Below are positions 24,378 to 34,629 of a stretch of DNA of 64,000 nucleotides, piece after piece. The stretch is taken from positions 1 to 64,000 of the forward strand of contig JAGWTH010000013.1 in assembly GCA_028868995.1 (NCBI GenBank). The letters run 5' to 3'. This DNA is from Burkholderiales bacterium (GTDB lineage Bacteria; Pseudomonadota; Gammaproteobacteria; Burkholderiales; Burkholderiaceae_C). The notes beneath the pieces were generated by a model. It had not been told where the DNA came from. It did no database searches and was given only the letters and a program-made list of their open reading frames with translations. Both the position numbers and the translations under genes were made by a program. Position 1 is the stretch's first letter; every line of letters starts with the position of its first letter.

Positions 24378-26261
24378 GTGAACGAGGCCGTCGTCCACCT
24401 GCACCCCACGGGGCGGCTCGCCGCCCTGGTGGGCAATCCCAACGCAGGCAAGACCGCGTTGTTCAACCGCCTGACCGGCAGCACCCAGAAGGTCGCCAAC
24501 TACGCCGGCGTCACCATCGAGCGCAAGGAAGGCCGGCTGACGCTGGCCTCGGGCAAGACGGTGCGCGTGCTGGACCTGCCCGGCACGTACTCGCTGCATC
24601 CGCGCTCGCCCGACGAGCGCATCACCTGCGACGTGCTGCACGGCACGGCCCGGGGCGAGAAGCGGCCGGACCTCGTGGTCTGCGTGGTCGATGCGACCAA
24701 TCTCCGGCGCGGCCTGCGGCTGGTGCTGGGCGTCAAGCGCATGGGCCTGCCCTGCGTGGTGGCGCTGAACATGGCGGACCTGGCCGCCAGCCGCGGCATC
24801 CGCCTCGACCCCGACGCGCTGGCCAGCGAGCTGGGCGTGCCGGTGGTGAGCACGGTGGCCGTGCAGGGCGAGGGCGACGCGGCGCTGCGGGCGCTGCTGG
24901 AGCGCCCGGAGATCTGGCAGCCGACCACCAGCATGATGCCGGTTCCCATGCCGCCGGGCGACGAACTGCCCGACCACGAGCGCGTGCGCATGATCCTCGA
25001 GCGGCTGGGCCTGGACGTGGTGGCACCGCACCTGATGAGCGACCGCATCGACCGCGTGGTGCTGCATCCCGTCTTCGGGCCGGTGCTGCTGACGGTGCTG
25101 CTGTTCCTCGTCTTCCAGGCGGTGTTCGCCTGGGCCAAGGCGCCGATGGCGGCGATCGGGGACGCGACCAACTGGCTCGGCGGCGAGGTGGGCGCGCTGC
25201 TGCCGCAGGGCTATATCCGCAGCTTCCTCACCGACGGCCTCATCGCGGGCGTGGGCGGCGTGCTGGTGTTCCTGCCGCAGGTGCTGATCCTGTTCTTCTT
25301 CATCCTGGTGCTGGAGGAGTCGGGCTACCTGCCGCGGGCGGCCTTCCTGCTCGATCGCATCATGGGCGGCGTGGGCCTGTCGGGCCGCTCCTTCATCCCG
25401 CTGCTCTCCAGCTTCGCCTGCGCCATCCCCGGCATCATGGCCACGCGCACGATCGCCAACCCGCGCGACCGTCTGGTGACGATCATGATCGCGCCGATGA
25501 TGACCTGCTCGGCGCGGCTGCCGGTGTATGCGCTGCTGATCGGCGCCTTCATACCGGCGCGTCAGGTCGCGGGCTTCGAGTTGCAGGGCCTCGTGCTGTT
25601 CGTGCTGTACCTCGCGGGCATCCTGGGTTCCCTGCTGGTGGCCTGGATCCTCAAGCGCACCACGGCGCGCGGGCTGGTGCGCCCGCTGATGATGGAGCTG
25701 CCCACCTACCACTGGCCGCACCTGCGCAGCGTGGCCTTGGGCCTCTGGCAGCGCGCCGTGATCTTCCTGCGCCGCGTGGGCACCATCATCCTGGTGCTCA
25801 CGATCGCCCTGTGGTTCCTGGCCAGCTTCCCCGCGCCGCCGGCGGACGCGACCCGGCCCGCGATCGAATACAGCCTGGCGGGCCTGCTGGGCCACGGGCT
25901 GTCGCTGCTGCTGGCGCCGATCGGCTTCAACTGGCAGATCAGCATCGCGCTGGTGCCCGGCCTCGCCGCGCGCGAGGTGGCCGTGAGCGCGCTCGGCACG
26001 GTCTATGCGCTGTCCGCCACGGGCAAGGACACGGCGCAGGCGCTCTCTCCCATCATCGCCCAGAGCTGGAGCCTGGCGACGGCGCTGTCGCTGCTGGCCT
26101 GGTACGTCTTCGCCCCGCAGTGCATGGCGACCCTGGCGACCGTGAAGCGCGAGACCGGCGGCTGGAAGTGGGCGCTGGTGATGGCCGGCTACCTGTTCGC
26201 GCTGGCCTATCTCGCGTCCTTCGTGACCTACCGGGTGGCGCTGGCCCTGGGCTGGGGCTGA
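24378..26261 (+). CDS. feoB: Ferrous iron transport protein B
   Basis: This 627-residue Fe(II) permease has an N-terminal G domain (residues about 14-170: G1 LVGNPNAGKTALFNRLTG, G3 DLPGTYSLHP, G4 ALNMAD) and a C-terminal membrane region with two Gate motifs and about nine helices (GRSFIPLLSSFACAIPGIMA contains the conserved core Cys). It is shorter than E. coli FeoB (773 residues), because the GDI-to-membrane connection and C-terminus are compact, as in many betaproteobacteria. It begins with GTG at 24378, preceded by GGAGGGT from the repeat. No feoC is present. It converges on ahpF. Confidence 0.93.
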   Translation: MNEAVVHLHPTGRLAALVGNPNAGKTALFNRLTGSTQKVANYAGVTIERKEGRLTLASGKTVRVLDLPGTYSLHPRSPDERITCDVLHGTARGEKRPDLVVCVVDATNLRRGLRLVLGVKRMGLPCVVALNMADLAASRGIRLDPDALASELGVPVVSTVAVQGEGDAALRALLERPEIWQPTTSMMPVPMPPGDELPDHERVRMILERLGLDVVAPHLMSDRIDRVVLHPVFGPVLLTVLLFLVFQAVFAWAKAPMAAIGDATNWLGGEVGALLPQGYIRSFLTDGLIAGVGGVLVFLPQVLILFFFILVLEESGYLPRAAFLLDRIMGGVGLSGRSFIPLLSSFACAIPGIMATRTIANPRDRLVTIMIAPMMTCSARLPVYALLIGAFIPARQVAGFELQGLVLFVLYLAGILGSLLVAWILKRTTARGLVRPLMMELPTYHWPHLRSVALGLWQRAVIFLRRVGTIILVLTIALWFLASFPAPPADATRPAIEYSLAGLLGHGLSLLLAPIGFNWQISIALVPGLAAREVAVSALGTVYALSATGKDTAQALSPIIAQSWSLATALSLLAWYVFAPQCMATLATVKRETGGWKWALVMAGYLFALAYLASFVTYRVALALGWG

Positions 26262-26297
26262 GCCGGGAGCTCGCCCCCGCCGTCTTCACGCGGTCCG

Positions 26298-27839
26298 TCA
26301 GCTGCGGATCAAGTGGTCGAAGGCGGCCAGCGCAGCCTTCGCGCCGTCGCCCGCGGCGATGATGATCTGCTTGTACGGCACCGCCGTGCAGTCGCCGGCG
26401 GCGAACACGCCGGGCAGCGAGGTCCGGCCCCGGGCGTCGACGATGATCTCGCCGAACCGGGACAGCTCCACCGCGCCCTTGAGCCACTCCGTGTTGGGCA
26501 CCAGCCCGATCTGGACGAACACGCCCTCCAGGTCCACGCGCTTCTCCTCGCCGGTGGCGCGGTCCTGGTAGGTTAGCCCGTCCACCTTGTCCGTGCCCGT
26601 GATCGCCGTCGTCTGCGCGTTCAGCACCACGTCCACGTTGGTCAGCGAGCGCAGCTTGTCCTGCAGCACAGCGTCGGCCTTCAGCTTCGTGTCGAATTCG
26701 ACCAGCGTCACGTGGCGGACGATGCCCGCCAGGTCGATCGCCGCCTCGACGCCGGAGTTGCCGCCGCCGATCACCGCCACGCGCTTGCCCTTGTACAGCG
26801 GCCCGTCGCAGTGCGGACAGTAGGCCACGCCCTTGTTCTTCAGCTCCTGCTCCCCGGGCACGTTGACATTGCGCCAGCGCGCGCCGGTGGCGAGGATCAC
26901 GGTCCTGGCCTTCAGCGTGGCCCCGCTTTCGAACTCCACCTCGACCAGTTCACCCGTGCGCAGCGCCTTGGCCCGCTGGAGGTTCATGATGTCCACGTCG
27001 TAGTGGCGAACGTGCTCCTCCAGCGCCAGCGCGAACCTCGGCCCCTCGGTCTCCTTCACGGAGATGAAGTTCTCGATGCCCAGGGTGTCCAGCACCTGGC
27101 CGCCGAAGCGTTCGGAGGCGATGCCGGTGCGGATGCCCTTGCGGGCGGCATAGACGGCGGCCGCGGCGCCGGCCGGTCCGCCGCCCACGATCAGGACGTC
27201 GAACGGGTCCCGGCCCGAGAGCTTCCGGGCCTCGCGTTCGCCGGCGGCCGAGTCGACCTTCGCGACGATCTCCTCCAGGCTCATGCGGCCGGAACCGAAG
27301 AGGGTGCCGTTGAGGAACACGGCGGGCACGCCCATGACCTGGCGTTCCTCGATCTCCCGCTGGAACAGGCTGCCCTCGATCATGGTGGCCCGGATGCGCG
27401 GGTTCTGCACCGCCATCAGGTTCAGCGCCTGCACCACGTCCGGGCAGTTGTGGCAGGTGAGGGACACGTAGACCTCGAAGTCGAGGTCGCCGTCCAGCGC
27501 CCGGATCTGCTCCAGCAGCGCCTGTTCCACCTTGGGCGGATGCCCGCCCGCCTGCAGCAGGGCCAGCACCAGCGAGGTGAATTCGTGGCCCATTGGCAGT
27601 CCGGCGAAGCGCGGGCCGTTGGTCCGCCCGGGCGGGTTGACCTGGAACGAGGGCGTGCGCTGCGCTCCGCCGGCGGACTCCGTGACGCTCACGCGCGGCG
27701 AAGCCTCCGCGATGTCCCGCAGCAGCGCCCGCATGTCGGCCGAGGCGGGCGTGTCGTCGAGCGAGGCGACGATCTCCACCGGCTGGGTCATGCGCTCCAG
27801 GTAGGCGGCGAGCTGGGCTTTCATGTTGGCGTCGAGCAT
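26298..27839 (-). CDS. ahpF: Alkyl hydroperoxide reductase subunit F
   Basis: This 513-residue NADH-dependent disulfide reductase recharges AhpC. Its N-terminal double-thioredoxin domain (residues 1-200) holds Cys129-x2-Cys132 ([10 protein letters not shown]), numbered as in E. coli. The thioredoxin-reductase part has the FAD motif [20 protein letters not shown], the redox pair in AYCPHCDGP, and the NADH motif [18 protein letters not shown]. The start at 27839 ([15 protein letters not shown]) matches the family. It lies 218 bases downstream of ahpC, with at least two hairpins between. Convergent with feoB; the 36-base gap between them shows no terminator. Confidence 0.95.
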   Translation of the reverse strand: MLDANMKAQLAAYLERMTQPVEIVASLDDTPASADMRALLRDIAEASPRVSVTESAGGAQRTPSFQVNPPGRTNGPRFAGLPMGHEFTSLVLALLQAGGHPPKVEQALLEQIRALDGDLDFEVYVSLTCHNCPDVVQALNLMAVQNPRIRATMIEGSLFQREIEERQVMGVPAVFLNGTLFGSGRMSLEEIVAKVDSAAGEREARKLSGRDPFDVLIVGGGPAGAAAAVYAARKGIRTGIASERFGGQVLDTLGIENFISVKETEGPRFALALEEHVRHYDVDIMNLQRAKALRTGELVEVEFESGATLKARTVILATGARWRNVNVPGEQELKNKGVAYCPHCDGPLYKGKRVAVIGGGNSGVEAAIDLAGIVRHVTLVEFDTKLKADAVLQDKLRSLTNVDVVLNAQTTAITGTDKVDGLTYQDRATGEEKRVDLEGVFVQIGLVPNTEWLKGAVELSRFGEIIVDARGRTSLPGVFAAGDCTAVPYKQIIIAAGDGAKAALAAFDHLIRS

Positions 27840-27974
27840 GGGACGAGTTCCTCGGAATGCGTGTTGGGTGATCAGGAAAAGCAAGGCCCCGGGCGCTCGT
27901 GGCTCCCGAGGCCGTTCCTTCCGCCAGCGGTCCGTGGACCACGTGGAATAGCATGCAGCGTGGTCCCTCTTGCG

Positions 27975-28002
27975 CCGAAGATCCGGCTTTGCCGGTCTTC
28001 GG
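27975..28002. repeat. Hairpin with TTT loop in the ahpC-ahpF gap
   Basis: CCGAAGA-t-CCGGC pairs with GCCGG-TCTTCGG around a TTT loop, a 12-base-pair stem with one bulge. There is no T-tract. It may be a processing or stabilising structure, or a dispersed palindrome of the kind also seen at 28023-28044. Confidence 0.55.
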
Positions 28003-28022
28003 TGCACTGATCAGGCCACTTT

Positions 28023-28044
28023 AAAGAGTCGCTTGCGACTCTTT
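28023..28044 (-). terminator. Probable terminator or attenuator after ahpC
   Basis: A perfect 10-base stem, AAAGAGTCGC / GCGACTCTTT, closes on a 2-base loop 14 bases after the ahpC stop. On the minus strand it ends in CTTTAAAG, a weak U-tract. It could end most ahpC transcripts and let a minority continue into ahpF. Confidence 0.6.
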
Positions 28045-28057
28045 GAATTGAACGCCC

Positions 28058-28621
28058 TTAGATCTTGCCGACCAGGTCCAGCGACGGAGCGATGGTCTTG
28101 GCGCCTTCGTTCCACTTGGCCGGGCACACTTCACCCGGGTGCGCGGCGGTGTACTGGGCCGCCTTCAGCTTGCGCAGGGTCTCCTTGACGTCGCGGGCGA
28201 TCTCGTTGGAGTGGATCTCCGCCGTCTTGATGATGCCTTCCGGGTTGATGATGAACGTCCCGCGCAGGGCCAGGCCTTCTTCCGGGATGTGCACGCCGAA
28301 GGCATTCGTCAGCGTGTGGGTCGGGTCCCCCACCAGCGGGAACTTCGCCTTGCCGACGGCGGGAGACGTCTCGTGCCACACCTTGTGCGAGAAGTGCGTG
28401 TCGGTGGTGACGACGTAGACCTCGGCGCCCAGCTTCTGGAACTCGGCGTAGTGGTCGGCCGCGTCCTCGACTTCGGTCGGGCAATTGAAGGTGAAGGCCG
28501 CCGGCATGAAGATCAGGACGGACCACTTGCCCTTCAGCGAATCGTCGCTCACGGGCACGAACTTGCCGTTGTGGAAGGCTTCGGTCTTGAACGGCTGGAC
28601 GGGGGTGTTGATCAGGGACAT
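28058..28621 (-). CDS. ahpC: Alkyl hydroperoxide reductase subunit C (typical 2-Cys peroxiredoxin)
   Basis: This 187-residue peroxiredoxin reduces H2O2 and organic peroxides with AhpF. The peroxidatic Cys47 is in AFTFNCPTE, the resolving Cys166 in GEVCPAKW, and the length equals E. coli AhpC. The usual DFTFVCPTE motif is slightly altered (Ala for Asp, Asn for Val) but the catalytic Pro-x3-Thr-x2-Cys pattern is kept. A GAGGAAAAA ribosome site precedes the ATG at 28621. An OxyR-like site with correct 37-base geometry lies 75-111 bases upstream. Confidence 0.96.
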   Translation of the reverse strand: MSLINTPVQPFKTEAFHNGKFVPVSDDSLKGKWSVLIFMPAAFTFNCPTEVEDAADHYAEFQKLGAEVYVVTTDTHFSHKVWHETSPAVGKAKFPLVGDPTHTLTNAFGVHIPEEGLALRGTFIINPEGIIKTAEIHSNEIARDVKETLRKLKAAQYTAAHPGEVCPAKWNEGAKTIAPSLDLVGKI

Positions 28622-28695
28622 TTTTTTCCTCTATAAATTCGGCGTTCTCAATGAATCGCGCCTATGAATGGTACGGGTTTTCCCGGCCGTTCCCC

Positions 28696-28732
28696 ATTGA
28701 AAGGACGGATCACGGGCTTAGGTGCGGGCTAT
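28696..28732 (-). promoter_or_regulatory. OxyR-like binding site upstream of ahpC
   Basis: Read on the minus strand, ATAG-N7-CTAA-N7-ATCC-N7-CAAT matches the OxyR pattern ATAG-N7-CTAT-N7-ATAG-N7-CTAT at 12 of 16 fixed positions with exact spacing. The position, 75 bases before the ahpC ATG, suits activation. The half-site nearest the gene is weaker. Confidence 0.6.
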
Positions 28733-28762
28733 CGCGCCATCCGCGGGCGCGTCGGTGGCGGG

Positions 28763-29584
28763 TCAATACTCCAGCCGCTCGGGCCGGATCTCCTGCAGGA
28801 TCGTGGTGGCGATCTCTTCGATCGACTTGGTGGTCGTCGACAGCCAGCGGATGCCCTCGCGGCGCATCATGGCCTCGGAATCGGCCACTTCCTGCCGGCA
28901 GTTCTCCAGCGAGGCGTAGCGCGAGTTCGGCCGGCGCTCGTTGCGGATCTCGCTCAGCCGCTCGGGCTGGATCGTGAGGCCGAAGATCTTCTTGCGGTAC
29001 GGCACCAGCGCCGGCGGCAGCTGGCGGCGCTCGAAGTCCTCCGGGATCAGGGGGTAGTTGGCCGCCTTCAGCCCGTGCTGCATGGCCAGGTAGAGGGAGG
29101 TGGGCGTCTTGCCGCTGCGGCTGACGCCGATCAGGATCACGTCGGCCTGCTGCAGGTCGGCGTTGGACTGGCCGTCGTCGTGGGCCAGGCTGAAGTTGAT
29201 GGCCTCGATCCGGTCGTGGTATTCCTTGCTCTTGCTGATGTCCGCGAACCGGCCCACCCGGTGGCTGGACTTCATCTCCAGCTCGATCTCCAGCGGGCGC
29301 ACGAAGGTGCCGAACATGTCCAGCACCATGGCCTTGCAGCCTTCCTCGATGACCTGCAGCACCTCCACGTTCACCAGGGTGGTGAACACCACCGGCCGCC
29401 GGCCCTCCGCCTCGGCCGTGTGGTTGACCTGCCGGACCACCTGGTGGGCCTTGTCGACCGTGTCGACGAACGGCAGTCGGACATGCCGGGGCTTGAACTC
29501 GAACTGGGCCAGGATGGCGTTGCCGAAGGTCTCGGCGGTGATGCCGGTGCCATCGGAGACGAAGAAGACGGTGCGGGTGTGCAT
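28763..29584 (-). CDS. ppsR: PEP synthase regulatory kinase/pyrophosphorylase
   Basis: This 273-residue DUF299 protein is of the type that inactivates PEP synthase by ADP-dependent phosphorylation of a Thr beside the catalytic His, and reactivates it by phosphorolysis. The family start FFVSDGTGITAETFGNAILA and the P-loop GVSRSGKTPTSLYLAMQHG (residues about 150-168) are present. The start at 29584 (MHTRTVFFVSDG) is the conserved one; an upstream extension is non-homologous. It is divergent from ppsA, its expected substrate, across 182 bases, which firmly supports PEP-synthase regulation over the PPDK type. Confidence 0.94.
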   Translation of the reverse strand: MHTRTVFFVSDGTGITAETFGNAILAQFEFKPRHVRLPFVDTVDKAHQVVRQVNHTAEAEGRRPVVFTTLVNVEVLQVIEEGCKAMVLDMFGTFVRPLEIELEMKSSHRVGRFADISKSKEYHDRIEAINFSLAHDDGQSNADLQQADVILIGVSRSGKTPTSLYLAMQHGLKAANYPLIPEDFERRQLPPALVPYRKKIFGLTIQPERLSEIRNERRPNSRYASLENCRQEVADSEAMMRREGIRWLSTTTKSIEEIATTILQEIRPERLEY

Positions 29585-29766
29585 GGTGGTCGGAAGGCTG
29601 ACGGGGCAGGGCGCGAAGGGCCCGCCCCGCCTACAATTCCGGACATTATCCGAATTCCCGCGCCGATGACCCGCCGCAGCCCATTCGAACAAGCACAAAG
29701 CCCCGCGGCGGGGCACCGCGCCATGCGCCCGCGCGCAGACCGTTTTTCAACTTCCGGAGTCCTTCC

Positions 29767-32157
<2,391 letters not shown>

Positions 32158-32221
32158 CCGCGCCCGGCCCCTCGGCGAAACACCGAGGGGCGAGGCGCGG
32201 CGGCGGTGCGATGATCCACCC

Positions 32222-32488
32222 ATGGATGACCTGCCGTCCACCGCGCCGCCGCCGCCTCGTGTCCTGGCCCTGAAACTGGGCCTGCTGGCCCTTTGGGCGG
32301 CGGTCAGCTTCTTTCCCGTCTATTTCGCCCGGGACCTGGAGTTCACGGTCTTCGGCTGGCCGTTCGACTACTGGTTCGCGGCCCAGGGCGCGCTGCTCGC
32401 CTACATCGCGATCGTCGTGGCCTACGCCTGGGCCATGAAGCGGCTGCAGCCGCAGGACGCCGGCCCGCAGGAGGCCGACCGTGCCTGA
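32222..32488 (+). CDS. DUF4212 small symporter subunit
   Basis: This 88-residue protein has two transmembrane helices (residues about 18-38, LGLLALWAAVSFFPVYFARD, and about 55-75, ALLAYIAIVVAYAWAMKRL). It matches the sodium/substrate symporter small-subunit family (DUF4212) that always precedes a large solute symporter, as here (9-base gap). It is probably an accessory subunit needed for folding or transport. The transported solute, likely acetate or a similar short acid, is inferred from relatives. It lies downstream of ppsA, fitting growth on acetate, pyruvate or lactate. Confidence 0.88.
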   Translation: MDDLPSTAPPPPRVLALKLGLLALWAAVSFFPVYFARDLEFTVFGWPFDYWFAAQGALLAYIAIVVAYAWAMKRLQPQDAGPQEADRA

Positions 32489-32497
32489 GGCCCGCCG

Positions 32498-34534
32498 GTG
32501 AGCCCCTACGAGCGGCGCGTCCGCCGCATCCTGGTCTCGTTCGTCGCCGGGTTCCTGCTGTTCCTCGGGCTGCTCGCCTGGGCCGAGCACCGGGGCCTGT
32601 CGCGATTCTGGCTGGGGCCGATCTTCCTGTTCTCCACGGTGATGATGTACGCGGTGATCGGCATCCGGGGCCGCACCACCGACCCGGAGGAGTACTACGT
32701 GGCCGGCCGGCGCATCCCGCCGCTGTACAACGGCATGGCCGCCGCCGCCGACTGGATGAGCGCCGCCTCCTTCATCAGCATGGCCGGCGGCCTGTACCTG
32801 CAGGGTTACGGCGGCAGCGAGGGCCAGGCCGGCGGGCTGGCCTACGTGCTGGGCTGGACCGGGGGCTTCTGCCTGGTGGCCCTGCTCATCGCGCCGCACC
32901 TGCGCAAGCTGAACCTCTACACCGTCCCGGATTACTTCGGGCTGCGCTTCGGCGGCCGCTGGCCGCGCATCGTCGCGGCACTGGCGGCGGTGCTGTGTTC
33001 CTTCGTCTACGTGGTGGCGCAGATCTACGGCATCGGCCTGATCGCCTCGCGGCTGACCGGCGTGCAGTTCGAGATCGGCATCATGCTCGGATTGGGCGGC
33101 GTTCTGCTCTGCTCGTTCCTGGGCGGCATGAAGGCGATCACCTGGACCCAGGTCGCCCAGTACGTGGTGATGCTGCTGGCCTTCCTGATCCCGGTCTCGT
33201 GGCTGTCCTACAAGCAGCTGGGGCAGCCGGCCGCTCCCCTGGTGTACGGCGCCCGGCTGCAGAAGATCAGCGCGCTGGAGGAGCGGATCGCACGCGACCC
33301 GGCGGAGCGGCAGGTTGAGGCCATCTTCCTGCGCCGCGCCCGGGACTACGAGGCGCGCCTGCGGGACGTGGACGCAGCGCTCGCGCAGGAGCGCGCGGCG
33401 GCGCAGCAGCGCGTGCGCCAGCTCAAGCAGCTGGGCGCCGATTCGGACCTGGTGTTCGAGGCCAGCCGCGCGCTCGCGGCCGTGCCGCGCGACGCCGCCA
33501 CGGCCCGGGAGCAGTGGACCCGGGCCATGCAGGAAAGCTACGAGCGCGCCCGCCCCCTGGGCGGCATCCCCCGCCACAGCCAGCCCTTCGCCGGCGATCC
33601 GGAGGGCTCGCCCGCGCAGCAGGAGGCCTTCGACCTCACCCGGCGCAACTTCCTGGCCCTGATGTTCTGCCTCATGGTCGGCACCGCCGGCCTGCCGCAC
33701 CTGCTCACGCGCTACTACACGACGCCCAGCGTGGCGGCGGCGCGCTCCTCGGTGGCCTGGTCGCTGGTCTTCATCGCACTGGTCTACCTGGCCGCCCCGG
33801 CCCTGGCGGCGCTGGTGAAGTACTCGGTGATGCAGAACCTGGTGGGCAGCAGCTTCGACGCGCTGCCGCCCTGGATCGCGCAATGGGCCAAGGTGGATCC
33901 GTCGCTGATCTCGGTGGCGGACGTCAACGGCGACCACATCCTGCAGTGGGGCGAGATCCGACTGGGCGCCGACATCATCATGCTCGCGACGCCCGAGCTG
34001 GGCGGACTGCCCTATGTCGTCTCGGGGCTGGTCGCCGCCGGCGGGCTGGCGGCGGCGCTGTCCACCGCCGACGGCCTGCTGCTGACGATCAGCAACGCCC
34101 TGGTGCGCGACATCTTCTGCCACGAGGTGAAGCCGCAGCTGCGACCGGAGCAGCGGGTGATCCTGTCGAAGTTCGCCCTGATGGCCGTGGCGCTGGTGGC
34201 CGCCGTCGTCGCCTCGACCAAGCCCGCGGAGATCCTGTCCCTGGTCTCGGCGTCCTTCTCGCTGGCGGCTGCCGCCTTCGTGCCGGCCATGCTGCTGGGC
34301 ATCCTGTGGCGCGGCGCCAACCGCACCGGCGCGACGGCCGGCATGGTCGCCGGGCTGGGCATCACGATCTTCTACATGCTGGCCAACTCGCCGGGTTTCC
34401 GTGCCTTCGTGGGCCTGCCGCCCGGCCAGCAGCTGTGGTTCGGTATCCAGCCGCTGTCGGCGGCCGTCTTCGGGGTGCCCCTGGGCTTCGCTGTGACCTG
34501 GGGCGTGAGCCTGCTCGCCGGTCGCCGAACCTAG
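32498..34534 (+). CDS. Sodium:solute symporter (VC_2705/ActP-like), with an EF-hand-like loop
   Basis: This 678-residue SSS-family carrier starts with GTG at 32498 and has at least twelve helices. The family motif EEYYVAGRRIPPLYNGMAAA lies near residues 65-85 and the Na-site region FISMAGGLYLQGYGG near 90-105. Residues about 250-375 form a hydrophilic, Arg/Glu-rich, coiled-coil-like insertion (ARLQKISALEERIARDPAER through QLKQLGADSDLVF). At about 475-486 the sequence DVNGDHILQWGE has the Asp-x-Asn-x-Asp spacing and terminal Glu of a calcium EF-hand loop. Both are extra to canonical ActP. Paired with the upstream DUF4212 gene. Confidence 0.9.
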   Translation: MSPYERRVRRILVSFVAGFLLFLGLLAWAEHRGLSRFWLGPIFLFSTVMMYAVIGIRGRTTDPEEYYVAGRRIPPLYNGMAAAADWMSAASFISMAGGLYLQGYGGSEGQAGGLAYVLGWTGGFCLVALLIAPHLRKLNLYTVPDYFGLRFGGRWPRIVAALAAVLCSFVYVVAQIYGIGLIASRLTGVQFEIGIMLGLGGVLLCSFLGGMKAITWTQVAQYVVMLLAFLIPVSWLSYKQLGQPAAPLVYGARLQKISALEERIARDPAERQVEAIFLRRARDYEARLRDVDAALAQERAAAQQRVRQLKQLGADSDLVFEASRALAAVPRDAATAREQWTRAMQESYERARPLGGIPRHSQPFAGDPEGSPAQQEAFDLTRRNFLALMFCLMVGTAGLPHLLTRYYTTPSVAAARSSVAWSLVFIALVYLAAPALAALVKYSVMQNLVGSSFDALPPWIAQWAKVDPSLISVADVNGDHILQWGEIRLGADIIMLATPELGGLPYVVSGLVAAGGLAAALSTADGLLLTISNALVRDIFCHEVKPQLRPEQRVILSKFALMAVALVAAVVASTKPAEILSLVSASFSLAAAAFVPAMLLGILWRGANRTGATAGMVAGLGITIFYMLANSPGFRAFVGLPPGQQLWFGIQPLSAAVFGVPLGFAVTWGVSLLAGRRT

Positions 34535-34629
34535 GGATTGCCCTAGGAGGGCGGCGCGCGTCGTGTCAGCCCCGCGTCAGTGCGCCTTTCAACACTGCGG
34601 ACTCCCCATTTGATACAAGAGGAGACAGC

